Source: Congeria kusceri (lineage: Eukaryota > Mollusca > Bivalvia > Myida > Dreissenidae). From it: a stretch of DNA of 64,000 nucleotides. The first letter of the stretch is position 1; each line of letters begins with the position of its first letter. The stretch covers positions 62,001-126,000 of the forward strand of contig JAPFQT010000409.1 of NCBI GenBank assembly GCA_027627225.1. Reading direction: 5' to 3'. The notes beneath the pieces are model-generated. The model was not told where the DNA came from. It made no database searches and saw only the letters and a program-made list of their open reading frames with translations. The position numbers and the translations under genes are program-made. Of the stretch, positions 48,219 through 61,898 are shown in pieces.

Positions 48219-50475
48219 TGTATTTAAAAACAACGTATGTCAATACAGTCGTAGGTTGGCGTAGGTAGTACGTTAAGAACGCAGGTGCACGCAGGTCGAC
48301 GAAAGTCATCTAAAGTGGACGTAGGTGGTCGTGCGCTGCTTAAGTACGACTACGCACGACAACGTACTACGGCCTACGTCGACGTATGTTGTCTTGTATT
48401 CAGACGTACGACTTCGCGCGGTACAGTCTCCTGACCAATATTCATGTTAATTGTTTGTTTCTGTATGTTGTTGCACAATTTAGTTCAGCAGCTTTTCCTG
48501 ATTGCCACAATGAAACAATGACCATTACCCTATGCCTGTGATACGTACGATGTTACATGATATCTGGATCTGGGCCTCTCAATGCGGCAATAATGCAACA
48601 TGAGAAGCCAAACAGACCGGATTTTAAAACATGATTTTGCAATACCATGTCAGCATCAATTGCTTTCGGCAACAATATTAAAACGGATTTTAAGAGAGAT
48701 ATTGTGTCTAGTAAATAAGGCCCATTCCCATAATATGTCGACGAAGTTTACTGAGGTACATAGGACATTGCATTGGAAACTCTGCATGCGCGTAATACAA
48801 ACCTAGCGGAGGAAAACTTTACTGGTTATAATTAATGTCCTTTCATTACTGAATAATATGTGAAACAATTAATCATGTTGATGGTATTGTATGTACCCTT
48901 GACGGTATGGCAAACATAATAGCATTATTGTCTTCTAAGTTGGGAGGGTGTAAGGCTCCGCTAAATATGTGACTAGTATCCATATAAGATTATTTGAATC
49001 TGTAGACAGCAATATACGATCAAATGTCTGATTTGTTTATTGAACTGTACGATTATCTGACCATAGCGCGGCAGTTTAATATTAAAGTCCAAGCAATGTG
49101 TTTTCAGACATGTTAAGAATATTTTTCAGCAATGAAGTATAATGTTGGTATCTTGCGTGGTCGTAAGTCAGTCATACATGACCTAAAATATTCTTGAGTC
49201 GACATACGACAACAAAGTCCATCGTACGTCGACGCAGGAGCTCTGTCTTGCACTGTTGTATAACCATTTACGTTCACGCAGCTGTGCGTTGGACATATGT
49301 CACGTCGACGTACGACTTCGCTGATGTCAGATTTCTTCAATACGACGCAGGACATGACATACGACGTCCTTTTTAAAAACAACGTATGTCAATACAGTCG
49401 TAGGTTGGCGTAGGTAGTACGTTAAGAACGCAGGTGCACGCAGGTCGACGAAAGTCATCTAAAGTGGACGTAGGTGGTCGTGCGCTGCTTAAGTACGACT
49501 ACGCACGACAACGTACTACGGCCTACGTCGACGTATGTTGTCTTGTATTCAGACGTACGACTTCGCGCGGTACAGTCTCCTGACCAATATTCATGTTAAT
49601 TGTTTGTTTCTGTATGTTGTTGCACAATTTAGTTCAGCAGCTTTTCCTGATTGCCACAATGAAACAATGACCATTACCCTATGCCTGTGATACGTACGAT
49701 GTTACATGATATCTGGATCTGGGCCTCTCAAGGCGGCAATAATGCAACATGAGAAGCCAAACAGACCGGATTTTAAAACATGATTTTGCAATACCATGTC
49801 AACATCAATTGCTTTCGGCAACAATATTAAAACGGATTTTAAGAGAGATATTGTGTCTAGTAAATAAGGCCCATTCCCATAATATGTCGACGAAGTTTAC
49901 TGAGGTACATAGGACATTGCATTGAAAACTCTGCATGCGCGTAATACAAACCTAGCGGAGGAAAACTTTACTGGTTATAATTAATGTCCTTTCCTTACTG
50001 AATAATATGTAAAACAATTAATCATGTTGATGGTAATGTATGTACCCTTGACGGTATGGCAAACATAATAGCATTATTGTCTTCTAAGTTGGGAGGGTGT
50101 AAGGCTCCGCTAAATATGTCACGAGTATCCATATAAGATTATTTGAAACTGTAGACAGTAATATACGATCAATATACGGCAGTTTAATATTAAAGTCCAA
50201 GCAATGTGTTTTCAGACGTGTTAGGAATATTTTTCAGCAATGAAGTATAATGTTGGTATCTTGCGTGGTCGTAAGTCAGTCATACATGACCTAAAACATT
50301 CTTGAGTCGACATACGACAACAAAGTCCATCGTACGTCGACGCAGGAGCTCTGTCTTGCACTGTTGTATAACCATTTACGTTCACGCAGCTGTGCGTTGG
50401 ACATATGTCACGTCGACGTACGACTTCGCTGATGTCAGATTTCTTCAATACGACGCAGGACATGACATACGACGT
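48219..50475 (+). repeat. Sub-repeat array of U5 (A-B)
   Basis: A copy 48219-49367, B copy 49368-50475. The joint is cctttttaaa, as in U1 and U6 and unlike U2-U4. Confidence 0.95.
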
Positions 50476-50636
50476 CCTACGTCCTGCGCAGGTTCACGCA
50501 AGACTAAGTAGGAATCTTGCCTCCAGTCGGAAACTGTTTAAACATCCATTAACGACAGATTGTTTGACTGAAGACATTAATACGTAAGAACACGCAGGTC
50601 TCTATCAGGATTTTTAGTCGTAGACCTGTCTTATAC

Positions 50637-51557
50637 CTGTCTTGGATGCTGTGCGACTAGGATTTTAAATAATGATCCCTACGGGTCATGTCTGAACTAA
50701 CCAGTTATGTTGTGGTTTAAATCCATCTTCGGTTTTTCGACCTAATGGTGAATTTTTTTAATATTGGTTATGTGAGAATTCTTTAAACCATCACATATCT
50801 TAAATTTATTACGGAATAAATAGGCATTTTGTTGAAATCTACCGAAAGGTTCATATTTATTGTATAATATGTGTATTTCGGCTTATATATACATCTCTGG
50901 AAAGTATTAGAAAATGCGATTATTAGCAGTTTGTTGATAAACATTGATAAACCTAGGGGAAATAATTTAATCGCCAGTTCCAATCAAGACCGTGAAGTTG
51001 ACGAGTTGTCTCTCTTAGATTGCTTCATCCATAACCGGTACATAACACAAGCTGGTCTACATTATGTGCCCAAGTTGGGAAATGAACAAAAGACACACCA
51101 TAAATTAGGTGACAACGTAGTTCAGATTCTCGAACTTAGTCTTAACTTAAGCAAATAATTTTTACCAATAAAACTGTTGTGACAAGGTTTAATAATGTAA
51201 AGCAGGGGCGTAGCTTCCTTTAGGCACTATCGGCACGTGCCTATACATTTTTTCCAGTGTACTTTCTCGGCTGTGTTAATACTTCATTGTCAATTAAGTC
51301 AGTATGAATTTCATGAAACACACGCTTATTTTACAATTATTTTGTAGAGTCGGGGTGTAGCTGAAGTTAGCTATTTGTAGGCACATACGAGTATAAACAC
51401 TCCTGGTCCAACTTATCGCGTACAGCGTCATTTTGTAGATTCCACCTATTGTGCCTATACATTTTTGAACCCAAGCTACGCCCCTGTAAGGTGTCTTATG
51501 ATTACCATGACGACTAGGCTTCAATTGATGAGAGCTCATAGTCACTGGAACCTAGCC
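50637..51557 (+). repeat. Segment D1 of U5
   Basis: Private substitutions: gtctgaacta for gtcttaacta near 50692, and an A-to-C change near 51412 inside the inserted element. Confidence 0.72.
51203..51486. mobile_element. MITE-like element, U5 copy
   Basis: Both termini intact; one internal A-to-C change near 51412. Confidence 0.72.
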
Positions 51558-52512
51558 TTAATCGAAAGTGAATGCCGTGGCAATGGGGCTGGCCATCCTC
51601 TTTTTGTTTTTCTTAAAAAATGTTTGAATTTCTGTATTAAAAACAAACCGTTCGCCGAACGACAAATTGGATACAAGAACACATTTTCTTAACAGGCGAG
51701 ATCAAGCATCAAATCTCTTTAACTTACCGTTCAATGACGAGATCCCAGCTATTTCTGCATTGCGTAATTGAATAGTGAATATTGTCAGAATATGACAATT
51801 AGTACGCAAGGGCTACAGTGTGGGTGTTGAAACTAGCACCAACTCTTGTCTTCGCTGTGTAGGGGATAGTGGAAAGAGCCAGAGTGCTGCACCCTGCTCC
51901 TTTCTTTTTGTTCGCCCCTGCTGCCCCTCTAGACTGGCCGCCAGGGAAATTTTGAATATAATATATTTATAAATTTAGTATAGTTGTGCAAGTATTCAAT
52001 CACCAATGAAGCGCCCATGTTTTAAAATTAAATTAAAGAACATTAAAATAAAAAAATAAAACGATAAAAAAACTCTTATTAACCCAAAATTATAAGAAAA
52101 TGTCAAAGAACTCGTCGAGCTTCCCACGGGCCATTTTAGTAGGAACCTGTACCTTTATCTCGTCATAGATCTTTTCCTGTCCTGCCAGTTCGAAACTTTC
52201 CCATCACCTGTTCTTTGTTCAACGAAATGAAACAATTTTTGTCAGCATATTACATTCAAAGGCGGCTTTAGAGGGGGCGGTGGCGGCGTACGCCCCCACT
52301 AAAATTGTCCAAAAATAGATTTTTAAACCTTACACAAACTGAAACATCTGCATTTTGATGCAATAACTTTCTTTCAGTTTATTGCAAATATTTACCCGCT
52401 CTGGGATATTTGCGTTAAATTGTTCCGTTTGACGATATTGCACCGTTCCGATACATGTATCTTTACATGTAAGAGACAAAAGTAGTTTGTTTACAGTTAC
52501 TTATCATATTTA

Positions 52513-52827
52513 CGCCCCCTCTAACTAGAAGTCCCGCCTCCCTCTAACTAGAAGTCCCGCCCCTTCTAACTAGAAGTCCCGCCCCCTCTAAATAGAAGTC
52601 CCGCCCCCTCTAACTAGAAGCCACCCCTCTGCCTAGAAGTCCCGCCCCCTCTAATTAGAAGTCCCGCCCCTCTAACTAGAAGTCCCGCCCCCTCTAACTA
52701 GAAGTCCCGCCCCCTCTAACTAGAAGTCCCTCCCCTCTCTAACTAGAAGTCCCGCCACCCTCTAACTAGAAGTCCCGTCCCCTCTAACTAGAAGTCCCGC
52801 CCTCCTCTAAATAGAAGTCCCGCCCCC
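52513..52827. repeat. Minisatellite, U5 copy
   Basis: 14 repeats, same order as U0. Confidence 0.93.
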
Positions 52828-53326
52828 GTGTCCGGTATGGGTGTAGTTTTGTGAATATCTAACATTTATAAATCATAGGTTGGCGCTAAGAAATCTGAAT
52901 TAGTAGCCAAAAAGTTCATTTTGCCACAATAACCGTTATTTTGAAATATTTTCACCAATAGTGTGAAATATGCTTCATTTTGAAATAGTTTCTGATTATT
53001 TAGTAGCCAATTAGAAGTTGCTATAGGCGCGTCTAGTAGCGCTAACATAGTACATCTATTTATTTTATTTGTATTTACTTTATTTGCTTCCTTGATATTA
53101 GACCCACTTTTGTAGTCTATAACATACTAATTTTATAAGTGACTATAGTAAACAGGAAACCTAATGAAAGCCGAGCACTTTTGTTTTTGTTATCATCACT
53201 CCTCATCAGACGGTATTAATTGGGCTCGTGTATGCTATTACGAATCCCGTTATACTGATTTAATCGCCAATTAATCGATTAATAAATGCATCATTCTGCT
53301 GCATCTGCATTATGCACGATAGAGTA

Positions 53327-53489
53327 CTCCGCATTCCTATTCACGGTCGCTCGGTGTACCACGCCCATTACAGGGCGCGCGCTGTGACGTCACCTTACCC
53401 ATCTCGCTACTGCACAGTAGTGGCTTTGTAAGCTAGTTATTGAGTAGATCTGGTAGTAAAATAACCACTTTCATTTCGGAGTTTACAAA
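53327..53489 (+). promoter_or_regulatory. Promoter-like region, U5
   Basis: CRE palindrome intact at 53385-53392. Confidence 0.5.
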
Positions 53490-53609
53490 ATGGGGGACGA
53501 GCGGCCAGAAACGTTACAGGTTCACCTAAGTAGGCCTGACTCTGGATTATCGTGGGGATTTCGTTTACAAGGGGGCGTGGATTTTAATACCCCTTTATCG
53601 GTACAAGTG
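53490..53609 (+). CDS. PDZ-LIM first exon, U5 copy (Q5R)
   Basis: The only copy with a coding change: CAG to CGG at codon 5 gives arginine for glutamine. The change lies before the first PDZ strand and should not affect the fold. Donor GTGAGT begins at 53610. Confidence 0.84.
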
Positions 53610-54004
53610 GTGAGTGTTACATTTAAATCTTTTCGTTTTATCTCGATTTCACTGTATAGTTACTCAATAGATATTTTACGCAAGATACACCCAATGTTTA
53701 CGTTTCAAATACAGCTGTGTTTTCTATACTAATGTAAAGATACGGTCTAATAACCAGTTTAAATGTGAAACGCCTTAAGTATAGGTCAAAGTGTACTTAG
53801 GATATGTTTAATTATTATCGATAGGATCAGATCTAACTGCAAGTTAAACTTTTGAACCAGATTTTAACAATTACAATGTGTTGTACCATGCAATGCATTT
53901 AAAACCAACAGGTAATTTCTGGCTGATTGACATTTGGTGTAACAGAATACTGCAGAAGGAGGCTGGGTAAAACTAAATAAGGAAGCTGGGCTGATTATCA
54001 TACT

Positions 54005-54017
54005 GTTGCTAGGCAAC
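54005..54017. promoter_or_regulatory. X-box-like palindrome, U5
   Basis: Unchanged. Confidence 0.5.
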
Positions 54018-54236
54018 CAGTGTTTGCAGAAGTGATTGTTATTTTTTCCTGGTTATTACCTGTGTACATTGTAAATAGACTGTAGGCTTATCAGCTGAGC
54101 GCTTTCACACACAAGCAGGGGCATAGGCATGCAAGCTGTCATTGTATATTCATCTGGGTAGGTTAACTGATGCTATCAATGTCAGATAGGTGTATGTTGT
54201 AATTAGACAGAGAGTGTTTGTTCAGTTCAACCCCGT

Positions 54237-55273
54237 TCACACATAGCCTGCGACCAACTAAAGACCAACTCCTGACCATCAACGACCAATGGTTGCTGAC
54301 AGTCTTAAAAAGGTAGTTAACAGGTTGTTGGAGGTCGGCGGCTGGTCTTCAGACCATTTTGGTCGCAGATGGTCTTTGATGTTGCATCTAAGACTGTTTG
54401 CCGACCAAACAGGTCGTTGAAGGTTTTTTTCGGTTTTATTTAGTCGGCGATCAATCGCTGACTGGTGTGAGACAATCGCCGACTAGTCGCAGACCAAGCG
54501 TGACTTGTCGCAGACCAATTTTTCATCGCCGACTGGTAAGCGATTGATCGCCGGCTGATTGCCGATTAGTTGCAGACCATCTTACGACCGCTCGCCATGT
54601 TACCTTCGTCTCCAAAACACATTTTAAAATGCACGCACAATTTTACAATCATTTTTTTAAACGTGACAAGAAACGTAATAGTTACCGTATAATTTAAAAG
54701 TGTTAGCATGCCTTTTCAAATAAGGGGGAGAGCAAGGACAAGAGGATGTTGCTGGATATGGAAAGTGTACTTGATAGTTTACCTTAAAATTTAAATGTGC
54801 TGCCGTGCATAGTAGAAAATAATAATATAAAAATTACAAATGAATTAAATAAAAATCAACAAAACAAATTCAGTTTCTTAAATTTTCACAAGACATAGAT
54901 TAAAATATAGCCCAATGTTGTATATATAGGCAAACGTTTTTTGAACAATGAGAAAAACCATAGAACTTAATTAAATATAGAATAATCCTAATTCCGCCCA
55001 CCGAGCGTCGAAAACCAGTCGCCAACCAATTGCCAACTAGTCGCCAACAATCGCCAACTAGTCGCCAGCCAGTCTTTGATGGTTGTTGATGGTCGGAAGA
55101 CAATCGCCGACTTTTCGTACAACCGGTCGCTGACCGGTCTTTGATCAATCGCTGACCAGTCTGCAACTAAAATTCAACTGCTTTTTTGTGGATTTTGGTC
55201 GCCAGAGGTTGTCGTTGGTCGCTGCAAATTTTAGTTGTTGGTGTTCGGTAATCGGTCGGCGACTTATGTGTGA
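54237..55273. mobile_element. TIR element, U5 copy
   Basis: Long core form; one C missing near 54354. Confidence 0.65.
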
Positions 55274-55992
55274 CCTAGGCTTTCATGGTAACCTTTGCAT
55301 TAGTCTCATTTAATTAGCCATTCAACTAACTTGTGTTTCATATTAGTTAGGGCTAAATTTGCTGTAACTGGCAAATATTGAAATAATATTTTTTATGAAA
55401 AAAGTACGTCACTATTTGACCAGCACCTAACAACCATCTATGCGCTATCTATGAATTACAGATTTTTGTCCTATGACATAACCAATTCTTTGCGTAATGT
55501 TATATTTTTATAGTGAAAAGTTGAATATCAGTTTAAACACATAACCTTGTGTTTTTGCAGTTCAGATGTTGGTGTGGATTTCGCTCCTTTTTTCACAAAG
55601 TAGAGGCTATGAATCAGAGACTTTGGTACTTTTTATATTTCCCTTTGCCTTGTTCAGAAATTAATGTTTAGGCTTAAGAATGTGTCACTAAATACACTTC
55701 TTTTTTTTCTACACTTGTTGAATAAAAATTTGCATGACATTATTGCACCTATCAATATTTTCCCCCAGGGGGGGGGAAGGTCGGGCTGACCCAGGGGAAT
55801 TTGACAAATATTAATTTTTTGGGGTCTAATTCCCTACCCAAGAGTCAAGCATATTTGTCCAGATGGCGGATTTAGGTTAATGTAAAACATATTTCCCATC
55901 ATAGTGACTGGTCATTTTTGCACGACATATACGCAAACACAATTAAATGGTTGTAATTTATCAATACATAAATTATTATTACTATGATTATT

Positions 55993-56007
55993 GTTGTTGT
56001 TGTTGTT
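55993..56007 (+). repeat. GTT microsatellite (U5), 5 copies
   Basis: Same form as U0 and U2. Confidence 0.85.
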
Positions 56008-56717
56008 ATTATTATGTTAGTAGATATTCAAAATGTTAAAAGTGATGTGAAGGTCTGTCAATTCATAAGTTTCTTATGTCATCGGAATATTGACACACAC
56101 GCATGAACATTCAATACTTATAATTGTTAGCACCCACACACAGACACTACCTATGTCTAGATAATTGTATTTGCTTTAGAACATCTTGTACATGCAGATT
56201 CCATGCAGATACGCAATCTGTACCTAATGTTTCCCAATGGTTAATGAACCGTCCATGTTGCAATGGCACTGGATATTTAGGAAAATCCTATTCCGCCTTT
56301 GACGTCGGTCTGCAGCATTAGTATAAACATGATTGACAAATGAAAGAAACGGGAAAACTGCGATTATAAGTAATGGTGAGAAGTAAAACGTGCAATGTGC
56401 TTAAAGTAAGCTTTAAAGTGCGTATGTTAAATGAGGACCTTCGCTACAAACGCTTATTGACAAAGTCTGAACCCAACCGATCACGACAAAGATCGATGGC
56501 TACAAATGTCAACATTTAGCTAAATAAAATTTTCAACTTTTTCTTCATAAAACCGTCTAAAATACCTTCACATAAATAGGATTTCAACGGTTACGTTCGT
56601 AAAGAAAATGTCCAGCCGGTGGGAGCACTGCATAGCTGATTCACCCATAATCCCTTGGTGAATGGTCGGTAAAGCTGTATGTTGTTGTCTATTAATTTAT
56701 GTTAAACGAACGCCACT

Positions 56718-56843
56718 CAGAATGCGCCCCCTTCCTCCAACTCCCCACTTAGGGAGGAGAGGAACGTTCATCAATGACAGAGGCCGAGTCGCTCTGCTTA
56801 GCGACAGCCTCTGCCCGCTTCGCGCTCAGAAGGGGGCGCTCTG
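56718..56843. repeat. GC-rich nested hairpin, U5
   Basis: All three stems intact. Confidence 0.6.
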
Positions 56844-56875
56844 TCTCGTCCTCGTGGTGTTCGGTCCCGTCAGTT

Positions 56876-57481
56876 TTACCTGACGTCCTGGCGACACTTA
56901 CTATAGAAATGATCCCTAAGAGTAAGGTCTTAACCGTAAATGCTGTTTTGTGGTTTATATACTCATGCGATTTTTCGACCGTGCAGAGAAGCATTTGAAT
57001 ATTGAATATGTGAGATTTCTTTATGTCACCATATACCTTTAATTTACTATGTATTTTATTACACTTTTATTAAACGTTTCGGAAAATAATAGTATTTATT
57101 TTATAATATTTACATTTTGCTTTTATATTTACTGAATGAAATTAATAGAAAATGAGATCATTAATTGTCGATTAACATTAACAGACATATATAGGGGGAG
57201 TAATTGAAACGTCACTTCCGATCAAGACTTGAAGTGTTTGAGTTGTCTCGCTTAGATTGCTTCATTCCAAACGTTACATTAAAAGTTGTAGTTAATAAGT
57301 GTGAGTTTACAAATATCAACACAAGGCAAAATATGTGACTATGCCAGTTTTCACTCTCATACTTATTCTACACTTTATTTAGCAATGAAAACGGCTTTGA
57401 CATTTTTTTTATTTTACTCGTTATTATGATTAAGCCTAGATTTCAGTTTACGAGAGCTGAGTCACACTGAGTCGTAGGACT
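56876..57481 (+). repeat. Segment D2 of U5
   Basis: No structural change from the U0 copy. Confidence 0.72.
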
Positions 57482-57604
57482 TTCGAGTCGCAGGACTCTT
57501 GAGGTTTTTGACGTTTTTGCCTAAGTCGCAGGACTCCAACAGACAAACACAAAACATTACCACGTCCTTCGTTGGTCCAGCGCTGGTCTTGCGTCGACGT
57601 AAGT

Positions 57605-59861
57605 TGTATTTAAAAACAACGTATGTCAATACAGTCGTAGGTTGGCGTAGGTAGTACGTTAAGAACGCAGGTGCACGCAGGTCGACGAAAGTCATCTAAA
57701 GTGGACGTAGGTGGTCGTGCGCTGCTTAAGTACGACTACGCACGACAACGTACTACGGCCTACGTCGACGTATGTTGTCTTGTATTCAGACGTACGACTT
57801 CGCGCGGTACAGTCTCCTGACCAATATTCATGTTAATTGTTTGTTTCTGTATGTTGTTGCACAATTTAGTTCAGCAGCTTTTCCTGATTGCCACAATGAA
57901 ACAATGACCATTACCCTATGCCTGTGATACGTACGATGTTACATGATATCTGGATCTGGGCCTCTCAAGGCGGCAATAATGCAACATGAGAAGCCAAACA
58001 GACCGGATTTTAAAACATGATTTTGCAATACCATGTCAGCATCAATTGCTTTCGGCAACAATATTAAAACGGATTTTAAGAGAGATATTGTGTCTAGTAA
58101 ATAAGGCCCATTCCCATAATATGTCGACGAAGTTTACTGAGGTACATAGGACATTGCATTGAAAACTCTGCATGCGCGTAATACAAACCTAGCGGAGGAA
58201 AACTTTACTGGTTATAATTAATGTCCTTTCATTACTGAATAATATGTGAAACAATTAATCATGTTGATGGTATTGTATGTACCCTTGACGGTATGGCAAA
58301 CATAATAGCATTATTGTCTTCTAAGTTGGGAGGGTGTAAGGCTCCGCTAAATATGTGACTAGTATCCATATAAGATTATTTGAATCTGTAGACAGCAATA
58401 TACGATCAAATGTCTGATTTGTTTATTGAACTGTACGATTATCTGACCATAGCGCGGCAGTTTAATATTAAAGTCCAAGCAATGTGTTTTCAGACGTGTT
58501 AAGAATATTTTTCAGCAATGAAGTATAATGTTGGTATCTTGCGTGGTCGTAAGTCAGTCATACATGACCTAAAATATTCTTGAGTCGACATACGACAACA
58601 AAGTCCATCGTACGTCGACGCAGGAGCTCTGTCTTGCACTGTTGTATAACCATTTACGTTCACGCAGCTGTGCGTTGGACATATGTCACGTCGACGTACG
58701 ACTTCGCTGATGTCAGATTTCTTCAATACGACGCAGGACATGACATACGACGTCCTTTTTAAAAACAACGTATGTCAATACAGTCGTAGGTTGGCGTAGG
58801 TAGTACGTTAAGAACGCAGGTGCACGCAGGTCGACGAAAGTCATCTAAAGTGGACGTAGGTGGTCGTGCGCTGCTTAAGTACGACTACGCACGACAACGT
58901 ACTACGGCCTACGTCGACGTATGTTGTCTTGTATTCAGACGTACGACTTCGCGCGGTACAGTCTCCTGACCAATATTCATGTTAATTGTTTGTTTCTGTA
59001 TGTTGTTGCACAATTTAGTTCAGCAGCTTTTCCTGATTGCCACAATGAAACAATGACCATTACCCTATGCCTGTGATACGTACGATGTTACATGATATCT
59101 GGATCTGGGCCTCTCAAGGCGGCAATAATGCAACATGAGAAGCCAAACAGACCGGATTTTAAAACATGATTTTGCAATACCATGTCAACATCAATTGCTT
59201 TCGGCAACAATATTAAAACGGATTTTAAGAGAGATATTGTGTCTAGTAAATAAGGCCCATTCCCATAATATGTCGACGAAGTTTACTGAGGTACATAGGA
59301 CATTGCATTGAAAACTCTGCATGCGCGTAATACAAACCTAGCGGAGGAAAACTTTACTGGTTATAATTAATGTCCTTTCCTTACTGAATAATATGTAAAA
59401 CAATTAATCATGTTGATGGTAATGTATGTACCCTTGACGGTATGGCAAACATAATAGCATTATTGTCTTCTAAGTTGGGAGGGTGTAAGGCTCCGCTAAA
59501 TATGTGACTAGTATCCATATAAGATTATTTGAAACTGTAGACAGTAATATACGATCAATATACGGCAGTTTAATATTAAAGTCCAAGCAATGTGTTTTCA
59601 GACGTGTTAAGAATATTTTTCAGCAATGAAGTATAATGTTGGTATCTTGCGTGGTCGTAAGTCAGTCATACATGACCTAAAACATTCTTGAGTCGACATA
59701 CGACAACAAAGTCCATCGTACGTCGACGCAGGAGCTCTGTCTTGCACTGTTGTATAACCATTTACGTTCACGCAGCTGTGCGTTGGACATATGTCACGTC
59801 GACGTACGACTTCGCTGATGTCAGATTTCTTCAATACGACGCAGGACATGACATACGACGT
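57605..59861 (+). repeat. Sub-repeat array of U6 (A-B, mixed A)
   Basis: A copy 57605-58753, B copy 58754-59861, with a cctttttaaa joint. The A copy carries the mixed pattern of the second A copy in U1 (B-type caaggcgg and cattgaaaac, A-type gtcagcatc and the 41-bp block). Confidence 0.95.
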
Positions 59862-60022
59862 CCTACGTCCTGCGCAGGTTCACGCAAGACTAAGTAGGAA
59901 TCTTGCCTCCAGTCGGAAACTGTTTAAACATCCATTAACGACAGATTGTTTGACTGAAGACATTAATACGTAAGAACACGCAGGTCTCTATCAGGATTTT
60001 TAGTCGTAGACCTGTCTTATAC

Positions 60023-60943
60023 CTGTCTTGGATGCTGTGCGACTAGGATTTTAAATAATGATCCCTACGGGTCATGTCTTAACTAACCAGTTATGTTGTG
60101 GTTTAAATCCATCTTCGGTTTTTCGACCTAATGGTGAATTTTTTTAATATTGGTTATGTGAGAATTCTTTAAACCATCACATATCTTAAATTTATTACGG
60201 AATAAATAGGCATTTTGTTGAAATCTACCGAAAGGTTCATATTTATTGTATAATATGTGTATTTCGGCTTATATATACATCTCTGGAAAGTATTAGAAAA
60301 TGCGATTATTAGCAGTTTGTTGATAAACATTGATAAACCTAGGGGAAATAATTTAATCGCCAGTTCCAATCAAGACCGTGAAGTTGACGAGTTGTCTCTC
60401 TTAGATTGCTTCATCCATAACCGGTACATAACACAAGCTGGTCTACATTATGTGCCCAAGTTGGGAAATGAACAAAAGACACACCATAAATTAGGTGACA
60501 ACGTAGTTCAGATTCTCGAACTTAGTCTTAACTTAAGCAAATAATTTTTACCAATAAAACTGTTGTGACAAGGTTTAATAATGTAAAGCAGGGGCGTAGC
60601 TTCCTTTAGGCACTATCGGCACGTGCCTATACATTTTTTCCAGTGTACTTTCTCGGCTGTGTTAATACTTCATTGTCAATTAAGTCAGTATGAATTTCAT
60701 GAAACACACGCTTATTTTACAATTATTTTGTAGAGTCGGGGTGTAGCTGAAGTTAGCTATTTGTAGGCACATACGAGTATAAACACTCCTGGTCCAAATT
60801 ATCGCGTACAGCGTCATTTTGTAGATTCCACCTATTGTGCCTATACATTTTTGAACCCAAGCTACGCCCCTGTAAGGTGTCTTATGATTACCATGACGAC
60901 TAGGCTTCAATTGATGAGAGCTCATAGTCACTGGAACCTAGCC
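60023..60943 (+). repeat. Segment D1 of U6
   Basis: Inserted element at 60589-60872; no structural change seen. Confidence 0.72.
60589..60872. mobile_element. MITE-like element, U6 copy
   Basis: Both 14-bp termini intact. Confidence 0.72.
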
Positions 60944-61898
60944 TTAATCGAAAGTGAATGCCGTGGCAATGGGGCTGGCCATCCTCTTTTTGTTTTTCTT
61001 AAAAAATGTTTGAATTTCTGTATTAAAAACAAACCGTTCGCCGAACGACAAATTGGATACAAGAACACATTTTCTTAACAGGCGAGATCAAGCATCAAAT
61101 CTCTTTAACTTACCGTTCAATGACGAGATCCCAGCTATTTCTGCATTGCGTAATTGAATAGTGAATATTGTCAGAATATGACAATTAGTACGCAAGGGCT
61201 ACAGTGTGGGTGTTGAAACTAGCACCAACTCTTGTCTTCGCTGTGTAGGGGATAGTGGAAAGAGCCAGAGTGCTGCACCCTGCTCCTTTCTTTTTGTTCG
61301 CCCCTGCTGCCCCTCTAGACTGGCCGCCAGGGAAATTTTGAATATAATATATTTATAAATTTAGTATAGTTGTGCAAGTATTCAATCACCAATGAAGCGC
61401 CCATGTTTTAAAATTAAATTAAAGAACATTAAAATAAAAAAATAAAACGATAAAAAAACTCTTATTAACCCAAAATTATAAGAAAATGTCAAAGAACTCG
61501 TCGAGCTTCCCACGGGCCATTTTAGTAGGAACCTGTACCTTTATCTCGTCATAGATCTTTTCCTGTCCTGCCAGTTCGAAACTTTCCCATCACCTGTTCT
61601 TTGTTCAACGAAATGAAACAATTTTTGTCAGCATATTACATTCAAAGGCGGCTTTAGAGGGGGCGGTGGCGGCGTACGCCCCCACTAAAATTGTCCAAAA
61701 ATAGATTTTTAAACCTTACAAAAACTGAAACATCTGCATTTTGATGCAATAACTTTCTTTCAGTTTATTGCAAATATTTACCCGCTCTGGGATATTTGCG
61801 TTAAATTGTTCCGTTTGACGATATTGCACCGTTCCGATACATGTATCTTTACATGTAAGAGACAAAAGTAGTTTGTTTACAGTTACTTATCATATTTA

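Larger units (their letters stand above)
48219..57604 (+). repeat. Tandem unit U5 (9386 bp)
   Basis: Complete standard unit. Its exon carries the only amino-acid change seen among the seven exon copies. One C is missing near 54354 inside the TIR element. Confidence 0.97.
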
